NCBI GenBank assembly: GCA_017311315.1
Contig: CM029663.1
Location: forward strand, 39,964,743-40,028,742
Reading direction: 5' to 3'
Length of the DNA: 64,000 bases
DNA from: Dendrocalamus latiflorus
Taxonomy: Eukaryota; Streptophyta; Magnoliopsida; Poales; Poaceae
Part shown: one piece after another, positions 35,301 through 47,712 of the stretch
Numbering within the stretch: position 1 is the stretch's first letter
Layout of the letters: each line of letters opens with the position of its first letter
Translations under genes and position numbers: made by a program
Notes under the pieces: model-generated
What the model was told of the DNA's origin: nothing
Database searches by the model: none
The model's input: the letters and a program-made list of their open reading frames with translations, nothing else

Positions 35301-38268
35301 AGATTTCTGTGTTCGTGTAGTTTGTACATCCTAATAGAACCCCTCGTCTAGGAAAGTTTAACACCAACTCAGATAGATTTGAAATGCGTGCTGAAATGCG
35401 GCGGGGCGCATATGAACCCATTCAGGGTGTTCGGCACTCTGTTCATTTCGGGCCTCAATTTTGTATGAATGGAGTTTGTAGTTTCGGATGGAACAGGTCA
35501 TGGAGGAAACTGTCACACCAACTCGGACGTATTCAAAATGCATGCCAAAATGACCTAAGGTGTACATGAACTCCATTCAAGGTGTTGGCACTCAGTTTCA
35601 TTCCGTTCATCGATTTGTGCTCATGGAGTTTGTACTACCCAATGAAACCCGTCAACGAGGAAAGTTTCACATCAACCCCGACAGATTCGATATACATGCC
35701 AAAATAGGATAGAGCATAGATGAACTCCATTCGTAGTGTTTGGAACTCAATTTCATTTTGTGCCGAGATTTCATACGAATTGTGTTTGTAGTTTAGGTGG
35801 AACCCATCGTGGAAAGAAGTTTTACACCGACTCGGACGGATTCAAGATGCAAGCTAAAATGAGCTAGGGAACATATGAATTCCATTCGGGATGTTGGCAC
35901 GCTGTTTCATCACGTTGCTCGATTTTCTGTGCATGGAGTTTGTATTACCCTGTGGACCCAGTCATTGGGAAAGTTTCACACGGACTCAAACGGATTCGAG
36001 ATGCATGTCAAAATGAGCTGGGGTGCATGTGAACTCCATTGGGGTGTTGGCACTCAGTTTCATTTCGTGCCTTGATTTCATACGTATGGAGTTTGTAGTT
36101 TCAGATGGAACCCATCGTCGAGGAAAGTGTCACGCTGGCTCGGACAGATTCGAAATGCATGCCAAAATGAGCTAGGGCGTATATGAGATCCATGCGAGGT
36201 ATTGGCAGTCAGTTTCATTTCGTTCATTGATTTTGTGCTCATAGAGTTTGTACTATTCATTGGTAAACGTCATTGAGTTAGGTTTCACACCAAGTTGGAC
36301 GGATTCGAAATGCATGCCGAAATGAGCTACATCGCATCTAAACTCCATTCAGGGTGTTGACACTTGGTTTTGTTTCGTGCCTAGATTTTCTATGAATGGA
36401 GTTTCTACTTCCATTAAACCTGTCGTTGAGGAAAACTTTCACACCGACCTAGACGGATTCAACATAAATGTTGAAGTGCGCTAGGGTGCATATGAATTCC
36501 ATTCAGGGTGTTGGCACTCGGTTTCATTTCGTGACTTGATTTCGTATGAATAGAGTTTGAAGTTTCAGATGGAACTCGTCATAGGGCAAAGTGTCATACC
36601 GACTCGGATGAAATCGAAATGCATGCCAAAATGAACTAGGGTGTATATGAGTTCCATTCGAGGTGTCTTTCACTTAGTTTCTTTTCACGCGTTGGTTTCG
36701 TATGAATGACACTGTAGTAACAGTTGGAACACGTCGTTGAGGAGAGTTTCACACCAACTCAGACAGATTCAAAATGCATGCCAAAATGATGTAGGGTCCA
36801 TATGAACTCCATTCGAGGTGTTTCGCAACCAGTTTCATTATATGCCACGATTTTGTGGGCATGGAGTTTGCTGTTTCAGTTACAACCCATTGTGGAGGAA
36901 AGTTTCACACCTACTCGGATAGATTCGAAATGCAATCCAAAATTAGTTACGGCGCCTATGAACTCCAATCGGGGTGTACGGCCTTCAGTTTCATTTCTTG
37001 CCTCAATTTGGTATGAATGCAGTTTGCAGTTTCAACTGGAACTCGTCGTCAAGGACATTTCACACCGGCTCAGACGGATTCGAAATGCATGGAGAACTGA
37101 GCTAGGATGCGTATGAACTCTATCGCGGTGTTTGGCACTTAGTTTCATTTCATGCCTCGATTTCGTGCGAATAGGGTTTGTAGTTTCAATTGAAGCCAAC
37201 CATAGAGCAAAGTTTCATACTGACTCAGACGGATTCAAAATGCATGCCAAAGTGAGCTAGGGTGCATGTGAACACCATTCGGGGTATTTTGTACTCAGTT
37301 TCCTTTCGTGCCTCTGTTTCGTACAAATGGAGTTTGTAGTTGCAGCTGGAATCCATCGTGGTGGAAACTTTCACACCGACTCGAACGGATCTGAAATACA
37401 TACCAAAATGAGATAGGACACATATAAACTCCATCCGTGGTGTTTGGTACACAATTTCAGAACGTGCCTAGATTTTGTGCGCATGTAGCTTGATTTGCCC
37501 AACGGAGCCTGTCGTGGAGGAAAGTTTCGCACCGACATGGATGGATTCGTAATACATGTCAAAATGAGCTAGGACACATATGAACATCATTCGAGGTGTT
37601 GGCTCTCAGTTTCATTGCGTGCCAAGATTTCTGCGTTCGTGTAGTTTGTACATCCTAATAGAACCCCTCGCCGAGGAAAGTTTAACACCAACTCAGATAG
37701 ATTTGAAATGCGTGCTGAAATGCGGCGGGGCGCATATGAACCCATTCAGGGCGTTCGGCACTCTGTTCATTTCGGGCCTCAATTTTGTACGAATGGAGTT
37801 TGTAGTTTCGGATGGAACAGGTCATGGAGGAAACTGTCACACCAACTCGGACGTATTCAAAATGCATGCCAAAATGACCTAAGGTGTACATGAACTCCAT
37901 TCAAGGTGTTTGGCACTCAGTTTCATTCCGTTCATCGATTTGTGCTCATGGAGTTTGTACTACCCAATGAAACCCGTCAACGAGGAAAGTTTCACATCAA
38001 CCCCGACAGATTCGATATACATGCCAAAATAGGATAGAGCATAGATGAACTCCATTCGTAGTGTTTGGAACTCAATTTCATTTTGTGCCGAGATTTCATA
38101 CGAATTGTGTTTGTAGTTTAGGTGGAACCCATCGTGGAAAGAAGTTTTACACCGACTCGGACGGATTCAAGATGCAAGCTAAAATGAGCTAGGGCACATA
38201 TGAATTCCATTCGGGATGTTGGCACGCTGTTTCATCGCGTTGCTCCATTTTCTGTGCATGGAGTTTGA
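26385..38268. repeat. Satellite block C: about five 15-mer HOR copies
   Basis: HOR register points ('ggacacatataaactcc', equivalent to position 1) fall at 28116, 30441, 32767, 35092 and 37416, a spacing of 2,324-2,326 bp. Monomer order is the same as in block A throughout, with no internal jump that I noticed. Compared with block A the copies carry fixed differences, for example 'gtgctgaaatgcggcgg' and 'aacataaatgttgaag', and one T fewer in 'ggggtgttggcac'. The copies also differ from each other more than those of block A do. The block ends where the deleted CRM-like element entered monomer 6. Confidence 0.95.
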
Positions 38269-39161
38269 TGATGTGACCACGCCACCAACACGTACGACCG
38301 TAGCGGCCAATATCAAGAATGAACTAAAGGTGAATTCGTTTCTTCAACTTCAACATATTTTAAATGAGAATATGATGCTACCTAATGATGAAAATATATG
38401 TATTTGTAGCACCACATCACTTTGGAACCAATTGAAGCAAGGGTTCAAGTTGGACAGGTTTTGGAATCCAATTCGGCCTCCAGATCAATTCGGATTCAGC
38501 TTGACAAGCCAACTTCAAACGGCCATAACTTTTGATCCAGAAGGCTTCTCGGGGCCCGTGTGTACTCGTTGGAAAGATCTTGGAGTCTACTTTCAGATGG
38601 ATCTGGTCTCACCTCCAAACTCCACTCGAGAAGATCAGAAACTGCAAAACAAACCATATCACTTTTCCAGTCCGACTCAAAGTGGGCCGAGGGTAACTTG
38701 GGCTATTTGGGCTGGTACTGTTCACATGAACAGTACCACGTGTGTGAATAGTAACTAGGAATAGTACCACATCCCTTTTCATTAGATAAGTGTGGCTTCC
38801 CCCTCCCCTATTTAAGGAGGCCACACCCCTTTAGCTTTCCTTAGGTTTTGCTTAGATTAATCTGTCTTTGAACAGTTTCGCCGTTCATCGGTTTGTGAGA
38901 CCCCAACTTGTGAACTTAATATTTATTCGCAATTTCAGATTGCATCTTGTACTCTCTTGCTTGTGTTCTCGATTCGCTTGCAGGAGATAGCCTTCTTGGC
39001 GAGGTCAATCGTGTTCGGCACGGTTGATAACCAACGGAGCAGTGGTGTAGTGATTGCGAGGGGTTCGATCTGTTTTGGTCGGAGCCTTTGAATCATCAAC
39101 GTCGAGATCTCCACAATCGACTTATCAGTACCTCTCGGAAGATCGGGCCATCGTCACATCA
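38269..39161 (+). mobile_element. Left LTR of the deleted CRM-like element
   Basis: This 893-bp LTR is directly followed by the primer site. It contains a TATTTAAGG box (38809-38817) in a context ('cccctatttaaggaggccac') repeated in the right LTR, so this is probably the LTR core promoter. The downstream segments with 'cgccgttcatcggtttgtga' and 'cttcttggcgaggtcaat' align with the reverse complement of the solo LTR at 7297-8214. The 5' part encodes a diverged version of the polyprotein tail (LKVNSFLQLQHILNENMMLP). The 180-residue ORF at 38216-38758 is a satellite-LTR chimera, not a gene. Confidence 0.87.
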
Positions 39162-39163
39162 GT

Positions 39164-39175
39164 TGGTATCAGAGC
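39164..39175 (+). other. Primer-binding site (initiator Met tRNA)
   Basis: TGGTATCAGAGC begins two bases after the LTR end, matching the 3' end of plant initiator-Met tRNA. The same site and spacing occur in the minus-strand CRM-clade element at 22007-22018. Confidence 0.95.
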
Positions 39176-40075
39176 AACGGTTGCCCGTGAGGTAATTCTT
39201 GTATCCCTAGTTAGTAGATTGTTTTTTATTTCCTATAGTCCAAAAAAAAATTGCCCCACAAAAAGAGTTAATTTCCGCTGTCCAAACCCCATTGTGCCTT
39301 TCAATCTGTTAGTTTTGGTTTGCTAAATTGAATTTGTGTCCATATTAGCATTGTCTAGTTGCTAGTCATATCTTTGTTCCATTAAAAATCCAAACAAAAG
39401 AAAAATTCCCCACCCCAAACCCTAATTTCCAATTTCGGCTGATTTTTCCTTTCTCTGCAGCCGCCACCAAAAATGTCATAACTTTTGATTCCGAGATTAT
39501 TTTTGAGTGAGACCACCGCCATTAGATTCAAAAATTTCTTATCCATCTATCTGTAATATTTCACGTCATTCCAGCAAGGCAGTTAAGAGATATATGCGGT
39601 GAAAGTTGACCCAGTTATCTGTTATGAATCTGCAACAGTCAGCAGTTCTGATTTTTGTGCGAATTTTTGCGTCGGGTTTTGGAAGTTGACCCCAAAAGAA
39701 AATCTGTAGAAAAAGCCGTCAGAAAACAGAAAAAAAAGAATCAGTGAAAAAGAGGCATCTGACAAAAAGTTACGGCCAAAATACCGGCGTACTGTCCAGT
39801 GGACAGAAATCTTCAGTTTTCAGTTTTGGGTCAATCCTTGTGTTCTTCAATTCTAGATTGCATTGGATTGAATTATCTTGTATTTACCACGCATACACAT
39901 TGACATACAATTGTTTTTAGCCTTCTTCCATTCTTGGTTGATCAGCAATATAGGCTAAGTGCTAGATACGGACTATAATTCAATTCTATGCAATTCTGAA
40001 ATTCACTGATTGTTCTCCTTTGCTACATATTGTGCCTTCCAAGCTCCACATACTCTTGATCAGAACAGGTGTGGC
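39176..40075 (+). other. Leader of the deleted CRM-like element
   Basis: This 0.9-kb stretch lies between the primer site and the truncated right LTR. It has no gag-like frame. Runs of A and C are present near 39240 and 39400. The phrases 'tcataacttttgattccgag' (39477-39496) and 'aaaaagttacggccaaa' (about 39765) echo the 'gcaaaagttagctg' wording of the other CRM leader. No tandem array is present here. Confidence 0.6.
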
Positions 40076-40516
40076 TTCACATGAATAGTACCACACGCGT
40101 GAACAGTAACTAGGAATAGTACCACATCCCTTTTCATTAGATAAGTGTGGCTTCCCCCTCCCCTATTTAAGGAGGCCACACCCCTTTAGTTTTCCTTGGG
40201 TTTTGCTTAGATTAATCTGTCTTTGAACAGTTTCGCCGTTCATCGGTTTGTGAGACCCCAACTTGTGAACTTAATATTTATTCGCAATTTCAGATTGCAT
40301 CTTGTACTCTCTTGCTTGTGTTCTCGATTCGCTTGCAGGAGATAGCCTTCTTGGCGAGGTCAATCATGTTCGGCACGGTTGATAACCAACGGAGCAGTGG
40401 TGTAGTGATTGCGAGGGGTTCGATCTATTTTGGTCGGAGCCTTTGAATCATCAACGTCGAGATCTCCACAATCGACTTATCAGTACCTCTCGGAAGATCG
40501 GGCCATCGTCACATCA
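40076..40516 (+). mobile_element. Truncated right LTR of the deleted CRM-like element
   Basis: This segment aligns end to end with 38721-39161 (both 441 bp) with only a few differences, including the same TATTTAA box at 40164-40170. The first 452 bp of the LTR are missing. Near-identity of the two LTR parts suggests a fairly recent insertion. Confidence 0.9.
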
Positions 40517-43500
40517 TTTGTATTACCCTGTGGACCCTGTCATTGGCAAAGTTTCACACGGACTCAAACCGATTCGAGATGCATGTCAAAATGAGCTGGG
40601 GAGCATGTGAACTCCATTGGGGTGTTGGCACTCAGTTTCATTTCGTGCCTTGATTTCGTACGTATGGAGTTTGTAGTTTCAGATGGAACCCATCGTCGAG
40701 GAAAGTGTCACGCTGGCTCGGACGGATTCAAAATGCATGCCAAAATGAGCTAGGGCGTATATGAGCTCCATGCGAGGTATTGGCAGTCAGTTTCATTTCG
40801 TTCATTGATTTTGTGCTCATAGAGTTTGTACTATCCATTGGTACCCGTCATTGAGTTAGGTTTCACACCAAGTTGGACGGATTCGAAATGCATGTCGAAA
40901 TGAGCTACATCGCATCTAAACTCCATTCAGGGTGTTGACACTTAGTTTTGTTTCGTGCCTAGATTTTCTATGAATGGAGTTTCTACTTCCATTAGAACCT
41001 GTCGTTGAGGAAAACTTTCACACCGATCTAGACGGATTCAACATAAATGTTGAAGTGCGCTAGGGTGCATATGAATTCCATTCAGGGTGTTGGCACTCGG
41101 TTTCATTCCGTTCATCGATTTGTGCTCATGGAGTTTGTACTACCAAATGAAACCCGTCAACGAGGAAAGTTTCACATCAACCCCGACAGATTCGATATAC
41201 ATGCCAAAATAGGATAGAGCATAGATGAACTCCGTTCGTAGTGTTTGGAACTCAATTTCATTTTGTGCCGAGATTTCATACGAATTGTGTTTGTAGTTTA
41301 GGTGGAACCCATCGTGGAAAGAAGTTTTACACCAACTCGGACGGATTCAAGATGCAAGCTAAAATGAGCTAGGGCACATATGAATTCCATTCGGGATGTT
41401 GGCACGCTGTTTCATCACGTTGCTCAATTTTCTGTGCATGGAGTTTGTATTGCCCTGTGGACCCTGTCGTTGACAAAGTTTCACACGGACTCAAACGGAT
41501 TCGAGATGCATGTCAAAATGAGCTGGGGTGCATGTGAACTCTATTGGGGTGTTGGCACTCTGTTTCATTTCGTGCCTTGATTTCGTACGTATGGTGTTTG
41601 TAGTTTCAGATGGAACCCATCATCGAGGAAAGTGTCACGCTGGCTCAGACGGATTCGAAATGCATGCCAAAATGAGCTAGGGCGTATATGAGCTCCATGC
41701 GCGGTATTGGCAGTCAGTTTCATTTCGTTCATTGATTTTGTGCTCATAGAGTTTGTACTATCCATTGGTACCCGTCATTGAGTTAGGTTTCACACCAAGT
41801 TGGACGGATTCGAAATGCATGCCGAAATGAGCTACATCGCATCTAAACTCCATTCAGGGTGTTGACACTTAGTTTTGTTTCGTGCCTAGATTTTCTATGA
41901 ATGGAGTTTCTACTTCCATTAGAACCTGTCGTTGAGGAAAACTTTCACACCGACCTAGACGGATTCAACATAAATGTTGAAGTGCGCTAGGGTGCATATG
42001 AATTCCATTCAGGGTGTTGGCACTCGATTTCATTTCGTGACTTGATTTCGTATGAACGGAGTTTGAAGTTTCAGATGGAACTCGGCATAGGGCAAAGTGT
42101 CATACCGACTCGGATGAAATCGAAATGCATGCCAAAATGAGCTAGGGTGTATATGAGTTCTATTCGAGGTGTCTTTCACTTAGTTTCTTTTCACGCATTG
42201 GTTTCGTATGAATGGCACTGTAGTAACAGTTGGAACCCGTCGTTGAGGAGAGTTTCACACCAACTCAGACAGATTCGAAATGCATGCCAAAATGATGTAG
42301 GGTGCATATGAACTCCATTCGAGGTGTTTCACAACCAGTTTCATTATATGCCACGATTTTGTGGGCATGGAGTTTGCTGTTTCAGTTACAACCCATTGTG
42401 GAGGAAAGTTTCACACCTACTCGGATGGATTCGAAATGCAATCCAAAATTAGTTACGGCGCATATGAACTCCAATCGGGGTGTACGACCTTCAGTTTCAT
42501 TTCTTGCCTCAATTTGGTATGAATGCAGTTTGCAGTTTCAACTGGAACTCGTCGTCGAGGACATTTCACACCGACTCAGACGGATTTGAAATGCATGGAG
42601 AACTGAGCTAGGATGCGTATGAACTCTATCGCGTTGTTTAGCACTTAGTTTCATTTCATGCCTCGATTTCGTGCGAATAGAGTTTGTAGTTTCAATTGAA
42701 GCCAACCTTAGAGCAAAGTTTCATACTGACTCAGACGGATTCAAAATGCATGCCAAAGTGAGCTAGGGTGCATGTGAACTCCATTCGGAGTATTTGGTAC
42801 TCAATTTCCTTTCGTGCCTCCGTTTCGTACAAATGGAGTTTGTAGTTTCAGCTGGAATCCATCGTGGTGGAAAGTTTCACACCGACTCGAACGGATCTGA
42901 TATACATACCAAAATGAGATAGGACACATATAAACTCCATCCGTGGTGTTTGGTACACAATTTCAGTACGTGCCTAGATTTTGTGGGCATGTAGCTTGAT
43001 TTGCCCAACGGAGCCCGTCGTGGAGGAAAATTTCGCACCGACATGGATGGATTCGTAATACATGTCAAAATGAGCTAGGACACATATGAACATCATTCGA
43101 GGTGTTGGCTCTCAGTTTCATTGCGTGCCAAGATTTCTGCGTTCGTGTAGTTTGTACATCCTAATAGAACCCCTCGCCGAGGAAAGTTTAACACCAACTC
43201 AGATAGATTTGAAATGCGTGCTGAAATGCGGCGGGGCGCATATGAACCCATTCAGGGCGTTCGGCACTCTGTTCATTTCGGGCCTCAATTTTGTACGAAT
43301 GGAGTTTGTAGTTTCGGATGGAACAGGTCATGGAGGAAACTGTCACACCAACTCGGAGGTATTCAATATGCATGCCAAAATGACCTAAGGTGTACATGAA
43401 CTCCATTCAAGGTGTTTGGCACTCAGTTTCATTCCGTTCATCGATTTGTGCTCATGGAGTTTGTACTACCCAATGAAACCCGTCAACGAGGAAAGTTTCA

Positions 43501-44636
43501 CATCATCCCCGACAGATTCGATATACATGCCAAAATAGGATAGAGCATAGATGAACTCCATTCGTAGTGTTTGGAACTCAATTTCATTTTGTGCCGAGAT
43601 TTCATACGAATTGTGTTTGTAGTTTAGGTGGAACCCATCGTGGAAAGAAGTTTTACACCGACTCGGACGGATTCAAGATGCAAGCTAAAATGAGCTAGGG
43701 CACATATGAATTCCATTTGGGATGTTGGCACGCTGTTTCATCAGGTTGCTCCATTTTCTGTGCATGGAGTTTGTATTGCCCTGTGGACCCTGTCGTTGAC
43801 AAAGTTTCACACGGACTCAAACGGATTCGAGATGCATGTCAAAATGAGCTGGGGTGCATGTGAACTCCATTGGGGTGTTGGCACTCAGTTTCATTTCGTG
43901 CCTTGATTTCGTACGTATGGTGTTTGTAGTTTCAGATGGAACCCATCATCGAGGAAAGTGTCACGCTGGCTCGGACGGATTCGAAATGCATGCCAAAATG
44001 AGCTAGGGTGTATATGAGCTCCATGCGAGGTATTGGCAGTCAGTTTCATTTCGTTCATTGATTTTGTGCTCATAGAGTTTGTACTATCCATTGGTACCCG
44101 TCATTGAGTCAGGTTTCACACCAAGTTGGACGGATTCGAAATGCATGCCGAAATGAGCTACATCGCATCTAAACTCCATTCAGGGTGTTGACACTTAATT
44201 TTGTTTCGTGCCTAGATTTTCTATGAATGGAGTTTCTGCTTTCATTAGAACCTGTCGTTGAGGAAAACTTTCACACCGACCTAGACAGATTCAACATAAA
44301 TGTTGAAGTGCGCTAGGGGTGCATATGAATTCCATTCAGGGTGTTGGCACTCGGTTTCATTTCGTGACTTGATTTCGTATGAACAGAGTTTGAAGTTTCA
44401 GATTGAACTCGGCATAGGGCAAAGTGTCGTACCGACTCGGATGAAATCGAAATGCATGCCAAAATGAGCTAGGGTGTATATGAGTTCCATTCGAGGTGTC
44501 TTTCACTTAGTTTCTTTTCACGCATTGGTTTCGTATGAATGGCACTGTAGTAACAGTTGGAACCCGTCGTTGAGGAGAGTTTCACACCAACTCAGACAGA
44601 TTCAAAATGCATGCCAAAATGATGTAGGGTGCATAT
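40517..44636. repeat. Satellite block D
   Basis: This block continues monomer 6 after the insertion. At about 41100-41107 it jumps from monomer 10 ('ggcactcggtttcatt') into monomer 4 ('ccgttcatcgatttgtg'), an out-of-register join that repeats six monomers. Register point 'ggacacatataaactcc' lies at 42922. Private variants 'cggatctgatatacatacc' (about 42891) and 'cggaggtattcaatatgc' (about 43355) recur in the next HOR in block E (about 59935 and 60399). It ends at the CATAT target site of the Tekay-like element. Confidence 0.94.
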
Positions 44637-47145
44637 TGTAGAGACCCGAATATGCAAATCCGGACTCTCCTGTGTATTCTGCACTAGTCCAGGATCACGC
44701 TAGTGCACACAGTATTAACAAAGATGAAATATCGAACATATCACAGTTTACTAAGAAAAGACTCAAATATTATTAATAATTATCAGAGTGCGACCTTATG
44801 GCCAAACTTACAATAGACTAGCCCGAAGGGCTTAACAAAAACTAGCAGCGGAAATCCAAAAGGAAGCGCAGCAGCCAATCGACACGCCCACAGGCTATCG
44901 AGTGGAGAACGAAGCCTAATCCGCGAAGACGTCGAAGTACTCTCCTTCTGGAACCTCCTGCTGGTGATACTCCTCCTCCTCAACTGAGCAACAGGGGCAT
45001 AAAGCCGTGAGTACATTGGTACTCAGCAAGTCGTTTGTAACAAATGAATGCAATATAGTGTACAGGGCTTAACAATGGATAGCTAAAAGGTTAACTTTGC
45101 ATAAAGCAACGATTTAAAGTAAATACAATAAATAGATTGAAAAGCGACTTTAACAAAAGACATTAAATAAATAATCAAAGGAATTGAATATAACCACAAG
45201 TGAACTAACCATTCACTCCCCAGCTCAAACCAACCAGATTTCAAAAAGACTCTACCCCTCGTGTGAAATCACCGAGCATTGTCCATGACCGAGGACACGG
45301 CTATTCGAATAGTTTTACCCTTTGCAGAGGTTGCACAACTGTACTCACACGATGTGATTAGCCTCGTGCTAAGGAAATCACAACAAGGCCTTTACAATGA
45401 TCCATCTCCACCTGATCCCACTCGCTAAGGTTTCGCCGTCGAGTAGGGTAACCCCCTAGTCGATAATTGCCCCCTCTTGCGCCACAACAACATCGGTAGT
45501 AAAACCAAAGTGGAGACTTCACAAATTATTATGCCAGGTCTATCCCATACTAGACATGTGGTTTGCACGATTAAGCTCAGATCAATGGCGCACAAAGTTA
45601 AGTCCTTAAGAATTACCCAGGCGAAACATCCACATCCCAATGTGCAACTTGCACCCCCTTTACTGCACAATCAATCGCCCAAGTGAAAACCAATTTTGTA
45701 CAACCAACACCAATGACACTACCCATGCCATGGCAACAAGTTTTATAAACGTGGTTAACCACCACATTCAAGTATATCATTAAGTCAAGGTTAATTAACC
45801 ACATGTGATGATGAACCCTTTCGTAAAATAAGCAAGGCTAAGCATTCTAATCGTACCAACCCAATGTGACAAATAACATAGCATCACTAATTAAATTCCT
45901 GACCTAAGTTGACAATGGCATCAAGGTATTCCAACACATCAAGGAGGGAAATAACCAATTGGGACGATAACTACCAATACAAGGGTTTGACTAAAAATAG
46001 CGATGCAAGATAATTTAAAACAAAATAATTAAATAATAGATTGCAAACTGGGTTCAACATGATCAAAGGACACGACTTGCCTTGGCCTTGCTCAGTTGAC
46101 AGCTCTTGATCTTTAAATCCAACTTCCGCTCCTTTGAACGCGTGATCTAACGAGAGAGAACGCAAATCGAAACACAAAATAAAATCAAATAAAATTCAAA
46201 TGAACTCCAAAAATTCTCAAACTTAAACCAAAAGATAGATCTCAATTTTAGATGAATTTAGGAAAAAGAATCGGGTCAATCGGAGCTAGGACGAGGGAGA
46301 ACCGGCTCTGGGAAGTTTTAATTCAGAGAAAAAGAGACAGACGGGTAGTCGTTACGACCACGAAGGATCCCTACGACCACGCAGAGAAATTACGACCACG
46401 AAGAACCTTACGACCACGAAGAACTTTACGACCACGAAGAGCTTTACGACCACGAAGAGCTTTACGACCACGAATCTACGACACGGATGGCGGCGGGACT
46501 CACCGGCGACGGCAGAACGACGGCGAGGTCGACACGATCTCGGGCTCCGGCACGACCACGGCTTCGGCGAGGCGCACGACCACGGCGAGGCGCACGACCA
46601 CAGCGGCGGGCGGCACGACTTCGGTTTGCTGCTCAACTCGGAGGCGAGGCTTGACTTGGGACGAGGGAGACACCAGGGGTTCGGCCCTTTTATACCCGAT
46701 CGTAGAGGTGTCCTGGTCGGCCACGAGTACGAGTCCGGGTGGGATACGACCTGAGAATCCCACTCGTATACGAGTACGACTGCTAACAGCGGGCGGCTGC
46801 GATGCGGGGTGGCGTTCTGGATGGCTGACACGCGGCGGGGGCGGAAGCGGTTGCGGCTCGACCGACTGGTTTTTCTTTTTCTTTTTCCAGAAATTCAAAC
46901 AAATCATTTTGAGCTCTAGAAAATAGCAAATAAATCCAGAAAAATCACATAAAATGCCAGAAAAGCTCTTGAGGCTCAGGGAACTCAAATGAAATACTTT
47001 TGGCACATTTTAATGTTTAACTTAATCATATTAAATCCTTTTAATTCATAAAAATTTCATTTAAGCTTTAATTAATTCCAGAAAAATTCAAATGGTGAAT
47101 TTTATTTCGAAAGCTTCAAAAGGCTCTGAAAGTCAGGATGTTACA
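44637..47145 (-). mobile_element. 3' LTR of the Tekay-like element
   Basis: This LTR is 2,509 bp and reads TGTAACATCCTGAC...GGGTCTCTACA on the minus strand. It matches the 5' LTR closely, with few substitutions. The 32-bp length difference comes mainly from a variable short tandem repeat (46355-46480) and a small indel near 46320. GC-rich open frames on both strands at 46252-47006 are not genes. No other coding region is seen in these 2.5 kb. Confidence 0.93.
46355..46482. repeat. ~18-bp tandem repeat in the 3' LTR ('tacgaccacgaagaactt' type)
   Basis: Units such as 'tacgaccacgaagaactt' and 'tacgaccacgaagagctt' recur about six times. The same repeat in the partner LTR (58505-58680) has about two more units and a rearranged order. 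It is a minisatellite that has changed length since insertion, or between the two strands of reverse transcription. Confidence 0.85.
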
Positions 47146-47161
47146 AACCTTCCCCCCTTAA
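47146..47161 (-). other. Polypurine tract of the Tekay-like element
   Basis: On the minus strand 'taaggggggaaggtt' lies immediately before the 3' LTR start (TGTAACA). This is the plus-strand priming site for reverse transcription, and it fixes the element's orientation. Confidence 0.9.
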
Positions 47162-47181
47162 ACGGAATCTCGACCCCGAGA

Positions 47182-47712
47182 TTATGGCTCTCTAAGGAAT
47201 AGGTTTGGAAATTCCGCTCTAAGATCCTTCTCGCTCTCCCAGGTTGCTTCCTCCTTGGAATGGTTGCTCCATTGAACCTTGCAAAAGCGAACGGTCCTTC
47301 TTCTGGTTACACGCTCTGCCACTTCCAAAATTTTTATAGGATGTTCTTTATAAGACAGATCCTCCTGAAGATCCACCGCCTCTACGGGCACTGCTTCCTC
47401 TGGCACTCTCAAGCACTTCTTTAGTTGAGATACATGGAAAACATCATGGATCCCGCTCAAGGTGTTTGGTAATTCCAGCTGGTATGCAACCTCTCCTTTG
47501 CGCTTTAAAATTTTAAATGGCCCCACATACCTTGGCGCTAGCTTTCCCTTCATTTGAAATCTCTTAACACCTTTGAAGGGTGTGATCCTGAGATACACAT
47601 AGTCATTTGGCTCAAAACTTAAATCTCTTCGACGAGTATCAGCATAACTCTTCTGTCTGGCTTGGGCTGCCTTTAGCCTTTCTTGAATCAAACGCACTTT
47701 CTCTTCTGCTTC
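47182..47712 (-). CDS. pol: Tekay-like pol C-terminus: integrase tail and chromodomain
   Basis: The frame continues directly in phase from the preceding integrase after a single TAG codon at about 47713-47715. It encodes VRLIQERLKAAQARQKSYAD, the GPY/F region (GKLAPRYVGPFKILKRKGE), VFHVSQLKKCLRVPEE and a C-terminal chromodomain (IKILEVAERVTRRRTVRFCK, VQWSNHSKEEATWESE, LRAEFPNLF). Chromodomains of this type tether chromovirus integrase to heterochromatic marks. The frame ends naturally just before the polypurine tract. By position and frame it belongs to the same polyprotein as 47713-49132. The upstream stop codon is the only point lesion I see. Confidence 0.92.
   Translation of the reverse strand, partial: EAEEKVRLIQERLKAAQARQKSYADTRRRDLSFEPNDYVYLRITPFKGVKRFQMKGKLAPRYVGPFKILKRKGEVAYQLELPNTLSGIHDVFHVSQLKKCLRVPEEAVPVEAVDLQEDLSYKEHPIKILEVAERVTRRRTVRFCKVQWSNHSKEEATWESEKDLRAEFPNLFLREP

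Larger units (their letters stand above)
38269..40516 (+). mobile_element. Internally deleted CRM-like element (no gag-pol)
   Basis: The 2,248-bp insertion is bounded by TGATGTGAC at the left and GTCACATCA at the right. It is flanked by TTTGA and TTTGT (38264-38268, 40517-40521), a 5-bp target duplication with one mismatch. It has a full left LTR, an initiator-Met primer site, an ~0.9-kb leader and only the last 441 bp of the right LTR. Everything from gag to the first half of the 3' LTR is missing. It could be a simple deletion derivative or a member of a non-autonomous family like noaCRR. One copy cannot distinguish these. Confidence 0.85.

Noticed and set aside
38216..38758. 180-codon frame starting in satellite and running into the LTR
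   Set aside because: It crosses the insertion boundary at 38268, so it cannot be an ancestral gene.
46252..47006. Frames in the Tekay-like LTR (and the equivalents at 58422-59231)
   Set aside because: They are open on both strands because of the 'cgaccacgaaga' repeat and GC-rich sequence. They do not survive the length differences between the two LTRs.
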